Part shown: piece by piece, positions 15,065-23,844 of the stretch
Layout of the letters: each line of letters starts with the position of its first letter
Numbering within the stretch: position 1 is the first letter of the stretch
Assembly: GCA_015066715.1 (NCBI GenBank)
Contig: SVNU01000004.1
Location: 1 to 57,730, forward strand
Direction: 5' to 3'
Origin: Ruminococcus sp.
GTDB lineage: Bacteria > Bacillota > Clostridia > Oscillospirales > Ruminococcaceae
DNA length: 57,730 nucleotides
The notes under the pieces: model-generated
Told to the model about the DNA's origin: nothing
Seen by the model: the letters and a program-made list of their open reading frames with translations, nothing else
Databases searched by the model: none
Translations under genes and position numbers: made by a program

Positions 15065-15955
15065 ATGATTGATATTTTTGATTTTATTGATTCAAAAGAT
15101 ATCCGTGATTATAATCGCCAACTTGGTACAATGTTTACTCCGATTGAACAGGCTGTTATAATATACAACTGTGATAGTGTAACTGTTGAGGAAAAGCTTG
15201 CTGCCTGGCACGAATTGCTTGATGCTTACAACGAGGAGGATTTCTCCAAAATCAATCTCCCCGACGGCGGCAAAGTTACTAACCGTGATATTATGCTTGG
15301 ACATACATATCGTCAGATGACAGAGATAACGGTAGATGGATTCGAAAAGGCACTGCTTTTGAAAAATAAAACAGAAAACGTCTTTTATCTTACACAGATT
15401 TACGCTGGTGAAAACTCGACGGATTGCGAGGAAAGCGAGTTTTCAAGTTATGATAAAGCTTATGAATATCTCTGTAACAGTAAAAAACGTGAACTTCTCG
15501 ATTACGGTGAAAAGCTTAATCTTACAATGAATTATGCAATGCGTGTTATCTCGCTTGACGAATCAAACAATGATATGACAGAATTCATATTTGACAACGA
15601 TTTTCGTATGACGAATATTTATTTCTGGACAGGCAGAGAAAACTACGGACTTGATATGATTTATATTTATATACCATTGCCGTTTAAAAAGGGCGATATA
15701 GTACACACCATTGATGGGAGTAACTCATATGCTATTGTTCCGAAAACGCCCGATAAGAATTATTTCATTCATGCTTATGACTCAACAGCTATGCATATTA
15801 CGGCATTTTGTTTAAGTGAACGTAACGGAGAAATTATTGACGATTTCGGGCATTACAATATTTTCTCGTTGGAGCGTTGTACTGAAGAAGATTTGCCGCA
15901 GGATAGCTATGTTTTTATAAGGCAGAGATTTTTAAATTTAAGAAATAAGTTATAG
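15065..15955 (+). CDS. Uncharacterised protein sharing a C-terminal domain with the 557-residue protein
   Basis: A 296-residue protein; GAGAGGTG precedes the ATG. The C-terminal third (IPLPFKKGDIVHT from about residue 203 to the end) corresponds to the C-terminal domain of the gene at 16936 (LPVPFKSGDIITV). This looks like a small beta-barrel with a recurring 'lead to end' arrangement of Gly-Asp-Ile and a late Leu/Tyr segment. The N-terminal part is helical and not shared with the neighbours. No family name is recognised. A short open stretch just upstream (about 14973-15067) may be a decayed gene. Confidence 0.65.
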   Translation: MIDIFDFIDSKDIRDYNRQLGTMFTPIEQAVIIYNCDSVTVEEKLAAWHELLDAYNEEDFSKINLPDGGKVTNRDIMLGHTYRQMTEITVDGFEKALLLKNKTENVFYLTQIYAGENSTDCEESEFSSYDKAYEYLCNSKKRELLDYGEKLNLTMNYAMRVISLDESNNDMTEFIFDNDFRMTNIYFWTGRENYGLDMIYIYIPLPFKKGDIVHTIDGSNSYAIVPKTPDKNYFIHAYDSTAMHITAFCLSERNGEIIDDFGHYNIFSLERCTEEDLPQDSYVFIRQRFLNLRNKL

Positions 15956-16026
15956 CTTAAAATTATAACTTTCACTTATTGAATAATCGTTTGTTGTTTT
16001 CATAAATAATCAGAAAGGGTGTTATT

Positions 16027-16197
16027 ATGAAAAATATGTCTAATGTACTTACTCCACCTTGTCCTGAATGTCCTTATAAACAAGGTATAATCCAAACTAT
16101 AGTAAATCCATGCCCTCAATGTAAACTCAATAATTACAGCTCATACAAGCAATTTATTGAACAGATGAAAAGAAAAACAAGAGAAGATAATGTTTAA
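16027..16197 (+). CDS. Tiny two-CxxC zinc-ribbon-like protein
   Basis: A 56-residue protein with AGAAAGGGTG upstream. PPCPECPYK and NPCPQCKLNNYSSY provide two CPxC pairs 21 residues apart, typical of a small zinc ribbon. It is related to the protein at 14532. It lies between two of the domain-sharing genes and may be part of their unit. Confidence 0.65.
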   Translation: MKNMSNVLTPPCPECPYKQGIIQTIVNPCPQCKLNNYSSYKQFIEQMKRKTREDNV

Positions 16198-16214
16198 AAA
16201 TAGGAGTTGATTAC

Positions 16215-16904
16215 ATGTCTAATATTTTAAAAAAGCTCTTGAAGAAAAAAGTAATTCCAGGATTTGCTATGTATCTTAGTCCGGATAAACAATTGAAGCG
16301 TGTTAAGGAAACACTACACAAGCATTTTGGCGATAATGTAGTGGTTTCTACACCTGCAATATCTGATGATAAGGTATGTACCGTCAGTGAAGAGAAACTC
16401 CGAAAGGGCGAAATATCAGCAGTTATGTATTCCAGGGGATGTTATGCAATAAGGGATGCTTATGTTGTGTATAAAGATTCAAATGAATGTATGTACACAG
16501 AGAGAATTCCAGCTGATAAAGAAATAGTTGATATTTATAAAAAATACCTGGATGAAAATAGAGATTTAATGTTTATGGAATTTGATGATAAAATGGCAGT
16601 TAATGGAACTCGTTTGGTTCGTGAGATTCATGTTGCATATAAATATGATTCAAGTCCCAAATGGAAATTTGTGTGTTTGGCAACGAATGGATATTCGTGG
16701 GTGGAAAGCATCAATTTTATAGGTGTTATTAAAGAAAGTATCTTCGTTTCTGATAAAGAGAGCGACTTGCTTATTCTTGTAGATTGGATGGGTGATTCGC
16801 GTTCAACTGAAACTTGGTATAAGGTTTCACCTGATGGAACTATAAAATCATATTCTGTACATCCTTATGACAGCGATTCTGATGAAAAGCAGTGGGAATG
16901 GTAA
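16215..16904 (+). CDS. Uncharacterised protein, paralogue of the N-terminal half of the next gene
   Basis: A 229-residue protein; TAGGAG precedes the ATG. Its central part (KGEISAVMYSRGCYAIRDA near 64-82, INFIGVIKESIFVSDKESDL and a WYKVSPDGTIKSY ending) aligns along its length with residues about 20-215 of the protein at 16936. No known domain is recognised. Cytoplasmic, mixed alpha/beta. Confidence 0.7.
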   Translation: MSNILKKLLKKKVIPGFAMYLSPDKQLKRVKETLHKHFGDNVVVSTPAISDDKVCTVSEEKLRKGEISAVMYSRGCYAIRDAYVVYKDSNECMYTERIPADKEIVDIYKKYLDENRDLMFMEFDDKMAVNGTRLVREIHVAYKYDSSPKWKFVCLATNGYSWVESINFIGVIKESIFVSDKESDLLILVDWMGDSRSTETWYKVSPDGTIKSYSVHPYDSDSDEKQWEW

Positions 16905-16935
16905 TGTAACACTTGTTAAACAGGAGGCTTAATCT

Positions 16936-18609
16936 ATGCGTAAAGTCGATAAAGAGTATTACGATTATGAAACTTCAAATGCAAGTGATTGTGTGCAAAT
17001 AGCTATAAAAGGCTTAAAAAAATACTTGGGTTCTAATATTTGTGTGAGTGCAAAGCTATCTGATGAGCAAAATAAGTGTAACATAAGTAAAGACAAGCTT
17101 TTCGCTGGCGAAATTTCAGCTGTTACATATTCTATTGGAGCTTATTTAATAAGGGAGTCACTAATGTTGTATAAAGACAATGAGACTGTTAATTACCTTG
17201 AAAGAAAACCAGCGGAATACGAAATAGTTGAAGAATTCAGAGAAAAAAATTGTTTAGAAGGTACAGATTTTGTGAAACATCGTATCGTTAATGAAATTTA
17301 TGTGGCAAATAAGGATGATTCTGTTTTAAATTGGCATTTTGTATGTCGTTCAGCGAAAGATACAAGTTGGTGTGAAAAAATACGATTTATAGGAACTATA
17401 AAAAAGAATGTATTTGTTTCAGATAAAAACAGTGACTTGTTCGTTTTTATTACCTGCACAGCACAAAACTATTGGTCAGGAGTTTGGTATGGTATCTCAT
17501 CAGATGGAACGATAAAAAAATATCCTATACCATATGATGAAAAATATTTGGATATTAAACATACTAAAGGACGTCCTTCAAAATCAAAAGAATGTGTAGC
17601 TGATAAAAATACAATATTAGAAAACATAATCAGCGAGATTTTCATATCTTCTGAAGAAATGAAAACATATTTGTGTGAGCATAAATCTGAGTTTAGTAAA
17701 TATCAAATAATAGATATGATTGCCTCATCTACTAACAGTTTGGAGAGCAAACTAAAGATGTTTGAACAATTAGCTGAAACTGAAAATCTTGCATCAGAAA
17801 TTGCAGCAGCTCCACACGATATTGATTCTATTATTGGATATTCATATAGTACATACGCTGTAAGGATTCGTAAAGCTCTTAATGAACTTAATGACAAAGA
17901 TAATTCAAGTATGTTTATGTCATACACTTATAAATGGATACAAAATAAATTTGAAGTTGAGGAAAAGAAATCATATCTCAGTGGTGAAGAAGCTATTTAT
18001 GATACAGATTTTGGATCTGTATTTGCACCAAGTCCATTAAAAATGAACTTCAGTTTTGCTCATCGATTGTGGTATATAATTGAAAAAGTGCAAAAAAACA
18101 GCAGTGCATATATTACTACTTATCAATATATTTTAAAAAATGGATATATACCATATTTCCAGTGCATAGAAGACGATTTTAAGGTTTATCCAAATCCTCA
18201 TTTGAATTTACCTGTTCCATTTAAATCGGGAGATATAATTACTGTCAGTGATGAACCATTTGCAGAAAAAAAGCAAGCATTGATTCTTGATACCGGTGAC
18301 AATAATGACAGCAATTGTGTCAAAGTTCTCTATATTACAAATGGAGGTGTTTTAAAAGTAAATTCATTGAAGCACGGACATATTTTCGAGGACGATAATG
18401 CAATGATGTATACATCTCCGTTGTATAAGATAAAAAAGTATAATGGAGAACTTTTAGAAAATGATGAAATCCTGCTGAAAATTCAGAAATATATGGAAGA
18501 TAAGCAGTATGAGCCATCTGAATATTATGATATTTTCAGTGTGTTGAATGATAAAGGGATTTCTTGTGATAATATAGAAAAGATTGGGTCTTTTCTTGGA
18601 AATCGATAA
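16936..18609 (+). CDS. Composite protein: N-terminal domain like 16215 gene, C-terminal domain like 15065 gene
   Basis: A 557-residue protein; CAGGAGG 10 bases before ATG. Residues about 20-215 match the 229-residue neighbour (AGEISAVTYSIGAYLIRES, FIGTIKKNVFVSDKNSDLF, WYGISSDGTIKKY). Residues about 225-420 are a helical linker domain. From about 423 (LPVPFKSGDIITV) to the C-terminus it matches the end of the 296-residue gene. It is thus a fusion of the two types found singly upstream. No enzyme motif was seen. Confidence 0.7.
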   Translation: MRKVDKEYYDYETSNASDCVQIAIKGLKKYLGSNICVSAKLSDEQNKCNISKDKLFAGEISAVTYSIGAYLIRESLMLYKDNETVNYLERKPAEYEIVEEFREKNCLEGTDFVKHRIVNEIYVANKDDSVLNWHFVCRSAKDTSWCEKIRFIGTIKKNVFVSDKNSDLFVFITCTAQNYWSGVWYGISSDGTIKKYPIPYDEKYLDIKHTKGRPSKSKECVADKNTILENIISEIFISSEEMKTYLCEHKSEFSKYQIIDMIASSTNSLESKLKMFEQLAETENLASEIAAAPHDIDSIIGYSYSTYAVRIRKALNELNDKDNSSMFMSYTYKWIQNKFEVEEKKSYLSGEEAIYDTDFGSVFAPSPLKMNFSFAHRLWYIIEKVQKNSSAYITTYQYILKNGYIPYFQCIEDDFKVYPNPHLNLPVPFKSGDIITVSDEPFAEKKQALILDTGDNNDSNCVKVLYITNGGVLKVNSLKHGHIFEDDNAMMYTSPLYKIKKYNGELLENDEILLKIQKYMEDKQYEPSEYYDIFSVLNDKGISCDNIEKIGSFLGNR

Positions 18610-18692
18610 TATACATTGGTTTAAAAACGTATATTCATTTACTCTACATATATATTCTGACAATGTATAAATCTATAAAGAGGTGATACACA

Positions 18693-18797
18693 TTGTCAGG
18701 CAAAAAAATCGTAAAAATCATTATTGCTGTTCTTTCAGTGCTGCTTACTGCTACACAAGCTGCAAATGATGAGGTGAACAAACGAAAAAATGAATAG
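18693..18797 (+). CDS. 34-residue hydrophobic peptide with signal-like segment
   Basis: TTG start with AAAGAGGTGAT upstream. It has a basic N-terminus (SGKKIVK) followed by IIIAVLSVLLTATQAA, which resembles a signal peptide or membrane anchor, and a short polar tail. A terminator follows at once. It is one of three tiny hydrophobic ORFs around the resolvase. Confidence 0.5.
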   Translation: MSGKKIVKIIIAVLSVLLTATQAANDEVNKRKNE

Positions 18798-18799
18798 AG

Positions 18800-18835
18800 A
18801 AAATAGAGGATTCCCACTCGGGAGTCCTCTATTTT
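18800..18835 (+). terminator. Terminator after the 34-residue peptide
   Basis: AAAATAGAGGATTCCC / GGGAGTCCTCTATTTT forms a long stem with one mismatch and a T-rich end. It closes the domain-sharing gene group. Confidence 0.8.
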
Positions 18836-18875
18836 GCTTTATTGACGTAAATTCAGTAAAAAGGAGGAATTTTAT

Positions 18876-18976
18876 CAAAAATCAGTCTAAAAAACGGTGA
18901 TTTTTGAAACAACAATGGAAAATTGCATATTTATAGCTAAAAATACCTGTTTTTCAGTAAAAAATGTTTCAAAACC
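18876..18976. promoter_or_regulatory. Repeat-rich segment upstream of the resolvase: candidate res site
   Basis: TTTTGAAAC (18903-18911) and GTTTCAAAA (18967-18975) are inverted repeats about 55 bases apart. CAAAAATCA/TGATTTTTG form another dyad at 18876-18908, and TTCAGTAAAAA occurs at 18851 and 18955. Serine resolvases usually act at such a site next to their gene. The assignment rests on position and symmetry only. Confidence 0.35.
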
Positions 18977-19027
18977 CGTTCCAAAATCAAAGTGCCATAA
19001 CTCATACATTATTGGGAAGGAGGATTT

Positions 19028-19591
19028 ATGAAAAGCTATATATTTGGCTATGCCCGTGTCAGTACAGAGCAGCAAAACCTTGACAGACAGCTTGATGCAC
19101 TCAATAAATATGGTGTCGATATCATTTTCAACGAGAAAATGACAGGAACAAAGCGTAATCGTCCTGAATTGACCAAAATGCTCGACAGAATAACTGAAGG
19201 TGATACTGTTGTAGTTGAATCATTGTCACGATTAGGAAGAAGTACCAAGGACCTGATTGAGCTTGTAGAATTGTTCAACCAGAAAAATGTACATCTGGTC
19301 AGCTTAAAAGAACAAATCGATACAAGTACACCTACTGGCAAGTTCCTGTTCACGCTTATGAGTGCAATTTCGCAGTTTGAACGAGATGTTATAGCTGAAC
19401 GTACTCGTGAAGGACTGCGTTCAGCAAGAGCGAGGGGGAGAACTGGCGGTAGACCTAAAATGAATCAGAATAGCATTAAAAAGGCAATCAAGCTTTATAA
19501 CACACAGCAATACTCCATTAAAGAAATCGAGGAACTGACCAGAGTAAAAAAATCAACATTATATAGGTACATAAAAGATTCAGAGAATTGA
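19028..19591 (+). CDS. Serine site-specific recombinase (resolvase/invertase family)
   Basis: A 187-residue protein; AAGGAGG before the ATG. YARVSTEQQNLDRQLDAL contains the catalytic serine (residue 10), followed by MTGTKRNRPEL, VVESLSRLGRS and FERDVIAERTREGL. A C-terminal HTH (YSIKEIEELTRVKKSTLYRY) binds the site. Length is normal for small Tn3-type resolvases and DNA invertases. It may resolve multimers of the excised element or switch a segment. No obvious invertible segment was found nearby. Confidence 0.9.
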   Translation: MKSYIFGYARVSTEQQNLDRQLDALNKYGVDIIFNEKMTGTKRNRPELTKMLDRITEGDTVVVESLSRLGRSTKDLIELVELFNQKNVHLVSLKEQIDTSTPTGKFLFTLMSAISQFERDVIAERTREGLRSARARGRTGGRPKMNQNSIKKAIKLYNTQQYSIKEIEELTRVKKSTLYRYIKDSEN

Positions 19592-19613
19592 AATCATCTT
19601 AGGAGGTGTTTCT

Positions 19614-19688
19614 ATGCGTAACTTAATAATGAATATTTTAGCTGTAGTATTTTCAATATTAATAAGAAAATTTCTGCATATATTATAA
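19614..19688 (+). CDS. 24-residue hydrophobic peptide
   Basis: AGGAGGTG with ideal spacing precedes ATG. The product MRNLIMNILAVVFSILIRKF plus four residues is almost entirely one membrane helix with two basic residues. It resembles small toxic or membrane-targeted peptides but no antitoxin RNA could be recognised. Confidence 0.5.
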   Translation: MRNLIMNILAVVFSILIRKFLHIL

Positions 19689-19718
19689 TTCAATTACTTA
19701 ATGAAAGAAGAGGTATAA

Positions 19719-19859
19719 ATGGACGATAAGCATGATATTATTTTAAAAATAATTGCTGTAGTTGCGGGTGCGGCTGCTATTGCAATTTGCAGTACACTTG
19801 AAGAAAAGGCGAACAGCGAGGTGTTGAAGATATGCACTTCCAAGGACAGCGATACTTAA
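19719..19859 (+). CDS. 46-residue single-pass membrane peptide
   Basis: AGAAGAGGT precedes ATG. A charged start (MDDKHD) is followed by IILKIIAVVAGAAAIAICST, a membrane segment, and a polar tail. Its last 28 bases overlap the start of the DUF960 gene in another frame, so the two are probably co-translated. Confidence 0.5.
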   Translation: MDDKHDIILKIIAVVAGAAAIAICSTLEEKANSEVLKICTSKDSDT

Positions 19860-20119
19860 CCCGTGGAGTTCAGACGGCAATCCCGTTTGAACTCCAGTTC
19901 TTTATGTGGTCATTAATTGACCAACTTCCCGAACCAAAAGATTACTTCCAGGTATTCAAACTTACGATTCAAGACGGTAAGCAGCACATCTCCCACGAAT
20001 CGGAGCAACCCGAATACCACAAGGAGTATGACATTGAAACATCAAATCCGGTTACAGCAAAAATCTACGTCATCGACGATGACACACATTGCACTATGCT
20101 TTTAGCAGAAGAATATTAA
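19832..20119 (+). CDS. DUF960 family protein
   Basis: A 95-residue protein. RYLTRGVQTAIPFELQFFMW followed by SLIDQLPEPKDYFQVFKL is the DUF960 pattern (small proteins of mobile elements in Firmicutes, function unknown). The tail DIETSNPVTAKIYVIDD is also in keeping. It overlaps the membrane peptide gene and precedes the amidoligase operon by 54 bases. Confidence 0.8.
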   Translation: MHFQGQRYLTRGVQTAIPFELQFFMWSLIDQLPEPKDYFQVFKLTIQDGKQHISHESEQPEYHKEYDIETSNPVTAKIYVIDDDTHCTMLLAEEY

Positions 20120-20173
20120 CCATTGGGACAAGCCACACGGCTTGTCCCTTTTTCTATTGTAGGAGGAATTAGA

Positions 20174-21277
20174 ATGAGCGATACATTTATATGCACCCAC
20201 TGCGGCGAGCAATGGGATATTGAAGACAGACACAATTTCGACGGAGCAGAACTCTGCCCCGATTGTTTTCACGAAGAAACCGTTGTCTGCGAGCACTGCG
20301 GCAGACGCATTTGGGCAGACAATGCCGTTGACAGCGATAGAGTTCTGTGTGAAGGATGCTATGATGATTACTACGTTAACTGTGAGGGTTGCGGACGTAC
20401 ACTCCACAACGATGATGCATACTATTTCGACGATGGCAATGACTATCCATATTGCCACAACTGTTACGAACAGCGTTGCAGCGGCGAATACATCCACGAT
20501 TACAGCTTCAAACCTGAACCGATTTTCTATGGTGACGGCAACCGATATTTCGGTGTAGAACTTGAAATTGACGAAGGCGGACACGATGATGGTAATGCAG
20601 AGAAGCTAACCGATATTGCTAACACCATCGATGAGAAGCGTATCTATATCAAGCACGATGGAAGTCTGAATGACGGTATGGAAATTGTCACACATCCAAT
20701 GTCTCTCGACTATCATCTGAATGAAATGCCTTGGGAGAACGTGATGTCAAAGGCAATAAAGATGGGGTATCTTTCCCATAAGACAACTACTTGTGGCTTA
20801 CATATTCATGTCAACAGGAATACTTTTGGCAGTAACCATGAGGAACAGGAAGAGTGCATTTCAAGGGTACTCTTCTTTGTGGAAAGGTTCTGGCAGGAAC
20901 TGTTGAAGTTCTCACGAAGAACCGAAGGACAGCTTGCACGCTGGGCGGCAAGATACGGAATCAAGGAAAGCCCTAAAGCTACTCTTGACAATGCAAAGAA
21001 GAATTATTCAGGACGTTACACCTGCGTAAATCTGACTAACTACCATACTATCGAATTTCGCATTTTCCGTGGTACTCTGAAGTACAGCACCTTGGTTGCA
21101 ACGCTTCAGCTTGTCAACAAAATCTGTGATATTGCAATCAAAATGACAGATGGAGAACTGACTTCGTTGAATTGGTGCGACTTCGTGTTAAGTATTGATA
21201 AACCTGAGCTTATCAATTACTTGAAGGAAAGACGTCTGTATGTGAACGAACCTATCGAATGTGAGGAGGATGTATAA
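20174..21277 (+). CDS. Amidoligase-family enzyme with three N-terminal zinc ribbons
   Basis: A 367-residue protein; start at MSDTF set by TAGGAGG. Residues 7-102 hold paired CxxC knuckles (CTHC, CPDC, CEHC, CEGC, CEGC, CHNC), about three zinc ribbons. From about 125 it has the glutamine-synthetase-like amidoligase signature: YFGVELEID, GMEIVTHPMS, TTCGLHIHVNR and TIEFRIFRGTL. It should join a carboxylate to an amine using ATP. Its stop overlaps the start of the class II glutamine amidotransferase, a pairing described computationally for amidoligases. The zinc ribbons may recognise a protein or nucleic acid target. Confidence 0.85.
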   Translation: MSDTFICTHCGEQWDIEDRHNFDGAELCPDCFHEETVVCEHCGRRIWADNAVDSDRVLCEGCYDDYYVNCEGCGRTLHNDDAYYFDDGNDYPYCHNCYEQRCSGEYIHDYSFKPEPIFYGDGNRYFGVELEIDEGGHDDGNAEKLTDIANTIDEKRIYIKHDGSLNDGMEIVTHPMSLDYHLNEMPWENVMSKAIKMGYLSHKTTTCGLHIHVNRNTFGSNHEEQEECISRVLFFVERFWQELLKFSRRTEGQLARWAARYGIKESPKATLDNAKKNYSGRYTCVNLTNYHTIEFRIFRGTLKYSTLVATLQLVNKICDIAIKMTDGELTSLNWCDFVLSIDKPELINYLKERRLYVNEPIECEEDV

Positions 21278-22206
21278 TGTGCTGCTTATTTGGACTTATT
21301 GATTATGGTAACGTATTTTCGGCAAGGGAGAAGAATAAAATTATCAAAATACTTTCGACAGAGTGCGAGGCTCGTGGAACTGACGCGACGGGTATTGCAT
21401 TTAACACCAATACTGGTCTGCATATTTTCAAGCGACCAATTGCCGCACATAAGCTGTGGTACAGAATTCCTGACAATGCAAAAGTCATTATGGGACATAC
21501 CCGAATGACTACTCAGGGAAGCGAGAAGTTCAACTTCAACAATCATCCATTTCCAGGACGAGTTGGAGTAACTAATTTTGCTCTTGCTCACAACGGAGTT
21601 CTGCATAATGACATCAGGCTACAGAGAGAAGAACAACTTCCGATTACCAACATTCAGACTGACAGCTATGTTGCTGTACAGCTGATAGAAAAACAGAACA
21701 CCCTCAGCTTTGACAGCATCAGGAAGATGGCTGAAAAGACTGAGGGTTCTTTCTGTTATACGATACTTGATGAAAGAAATAATCTGTACTTTGTAAAGGG
21801 TGATAATCCACTTGCTCTGTATAAATTCAATGGTTTCTATATCTACGCAAGTACGGATGAAATTCTTCAAAGAGCATTACAGAAGCTTGGACTTATGAAG
21901 TTCAGCAAGGTAAACGTCAGCTGTGGCGATATCCTCAAAATTGCATCAGATGGAACAATTGAAATACAGAGGTTTGATTTCCCTGATTATTTCAGCCACT
22001 ACAGTTATTTTACTCCACCTGCATACGATGACGACACTGTTATGGATATGCTTACCGAGTATGCAGGGTATTTCGGTATTGATGCGGAAGATGTGATAAT
22101 GCTTTATGACTACGGCTATGACGAGTTTGATATTGAGTGTATGCTTTATGAGCCAGCCGAGATGCAGAGGTGTATTGAAGAATTACGGATGATGGAGATG
22201 TGTTGA
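21277..22206 (+). CDS. Class II glutamine amidotransferase (Ntn hydrolase)
   Basis: A 309-residue protein. After Met removal Cys2 (MCCLFGL) is the N-terminal nucleophile. GTDATGIAF, GHTRMTTQGS and LAHNGVLHND are the class II glutaminase motifs. The C-terminal 90 residues are acidic and unusual. It overlaps the amidoligase by one base. It should release ammonia from glutamine, either for the amidoligase or as a stand-alone modifying step. A strong terminator follows. Confidence 0.85.
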   Translation: MCCLFGLIDYGNVFSAREKNKIIKILSTECEARGTDATGIAFNTNTGLHIFKRPIAAHKLWYRIPDNAKVIMGHTRMTTQGSEKFNFNNHPFPGRVGVTNFALAHNGVLHNDIRLQREEQLPITNIQTDSYVAVQLIEKQNTLSFDSIRKMAEKTEGSFCYTILDERNNLYFVKGDNPLALYKFNGFYIYASTDEILQRALQKLGLMKFSKVNVSCGDILKIASDGTIEIQRFDFPDYFSHYSYFTPPAYDDDTVMDMLTEYAGYFGIDAEDVIMLYDYGYDEFDIECMLYEPAEMQRCIEELRMMEMC

Positions 22207-22210
22207 ATGG

Positions 22211-22242
22211 TGTCCCGACAGAGCTTCAACTCTGTCGGGACA
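22211..22242 (+). terminator. Terminator after the amidoligase operon
   Basis: Perfect stem TGTCCCGACAGAG / CTCTGTCGGGACA starts 5 bases after the stop codon. Confidence 0.85.
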
Positions 22243-22318
22243 ATTGTATATGAATTGTTGATATTTACCTTTTTTTGTGATATTATATTAGTAATAAGTA
22301 AAATTGTTCTTTAAATGT

Positions 22319-22433
22319 AAAACTAACAGCAATTCCCCCACACCAGAAACGATCATAGAGCATAAAAATAATAGAAAATAGAGTGCACAAAGAGAGAAAA
22401 TGTGGTATAATAGGGTGAAAACTGTTAGTTTTC
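22319..22433. repeat. Internal inverted repeat in the left part of the IS30 element
   Basis: AAAACTAACAG (22319-22329) and CTGTTAGTTTTC (22422-22433) are inverted relative to each other. The segment between contains a rightward promoter-like TGGTATAAT. The 22243-22545 gap otherwise contains only the IS end. Confidence 0.4.
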
Positions 22434-22545
22434 GCTGAAAAAAGGACACAGCAAAGCAGAGGGAAGCATAACTTTTTGTAAAAGAAAACGCAACCCCATC
22501 AAAGATACAGTATAGAAAACTGTACGGCTCGGTTAATCATTGTGG

Positions 22546-23844
22546 TTAGTGTTTAACGAGAGAAGGCTTAAGTGTTACCTTGTCCGGTGGTACGGGTTCG
22601 AGGGTCAGCGAAACTAACAGTTTTTCGTATGTCTTGCTGTTGAGCAGCTGAAAAGGAGTTTTGTTGTCAAAAAGTTCTCTCGAAAAAGAATTTATGTGAC
22701 AGCAAATCAACCTGATATCCTCGTGTGTTAAGTAATCAAATGACTTGCCTTTTGGAAGAATTCTGCGGATAAGGGTATGATTTTTCTCAATATGCGGTTT
22801 TTGCCACGAAGCCTGCGGATCACAGTAAAATATGCGTGTGCGTTGACAACCGTTCGGAGTATGCTCAAGGCTTAAAGGATCCTTGAATTCGACACCGTTA
22901 TCTGTAAGGATAACCTTGAAAAGTTTCCGGAAGGTTTTAAGTCCTAACTTTTCTGTAAGCATATCAAAAACAGTACGAACACTGTTAGCCGTTCCATCAG
23001 GCATAAGAAAGATAAGCATAAAGTTGGATTTTCTGAAAATCATTGTCAGCAGGACTTTGCCTTTGTTGCGAGTACCCTTGACAGTATCCATTTCAACTAC
23101 TTCGTAATCAGGGTGTTCTTCTGTAAATGTCTTGAAATCCTCATAGGTTCTTCCTCTGCGGCATTTGTATTCAAACTTTGTCAGAACCTTTTTAGGACGG
23201 CGTTGACGGTAAGAAACCTTCTTGGGCAAATCAATATTTCTGATGTTAAAAACATTGCTGTCAATGTAGTTGTAAAGAGTTTTTTCAGACAAACCGATTT
23301 CATCGCCGTGAGAAGCCATTATGTGATTGATGGATTGACCTTTTAAAATCAGGGGCGAAATAATCTGACTGATTTCAAGTAACTTTTCAGGAGAAGTCCT
23401 GATACCGCACCTGCTTTCTTTAAGGTTGCGTAAATACTCCGCATTGGCACGATGAGCAGTGTAATATGCGTGTTCTTTACGGCACTCCTTTTGTTTGGGG
23501 CAACCGCTGCAGACGTATGGCGGCTTGTCAAGCAGTTCACAGTGTAAGGATTCATAATCATTGCATTTTTCAGTACATTTACGATAACTGCAAAGCTTGC
23601 ATCTGGTGTAGCAGCTGTGGTTTTCACCCTTGCAAAGATTGTTTTTGAGACAGGAGAAATATCGGGCGCAGTCGTTTTCACTGGAAGGGTTAACCCTTCC
23701 AGTGAAAACACGATACCGCTTTACTTCCCTTGAAATAGTAGACGGTGAACGCTTAAGTATCCTGGCAATAGAAGCAAAGGTGTAGTCCATAACCAAAAGT
23801 CTTTCAATTAATGATCTGTCCGATAATGATAAATGTTTACTCAT
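22546..23844 (-). CDS. IS30-family transposase
   Basis: A 432-residue protein starting at MSKHLSLSD; AAGGATGGG precedes this ATG, and a start 9 bases upstream is possible. An N-terminal HTH (YTFASIARILKRSPSTISRE) is followed by a cysteine-rich segment (about 60-125), typical of the longer IS30-like transposases. The DDE core has YEVVEMDTVKG, VILTDNGVEF and the glutamate in KPHIEKNHTLIR. It appears complete and may still be active. Confidence 0.95.
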   Translation of the reverse strand: MSKHLSLSDRSLIERLLVMDYTFASIARILKRSPSTISREVKRYRVFTGRVNPSSENDCARYFSCLKNNLCKGENHSCYTRCKLCSYRKCTEKCNDYESLHCELLDKPPYVCSGCPKQKECRKEHAYYTAHRANAEYLRNLKESRCGIRTSPEKLLEISQIISPLILKGQSINHIMASHGDEIGLSEKTLYNYIDSNVFNIRNIDLPKKVSYRQRRPKKVLTKFEYKCRRGRTYEDFKTFTEEHPDYEVVEMDTVKGTRNKGKVLLTMIFRKSNFMLIFLMPDGTANSVRTVFDMLTEKLGLKTFRKLFKVILTDNGVEFKDPLSLEHTPNGCQRTRIFYCDPQASWQKPHIEKNHTLIRRILPKGKSFDYLTHEDIRLICCHINSFSRELFDNKTPFQLLNSKTYEKLLVSLTLEPVPPDKVTLKPSLVKH

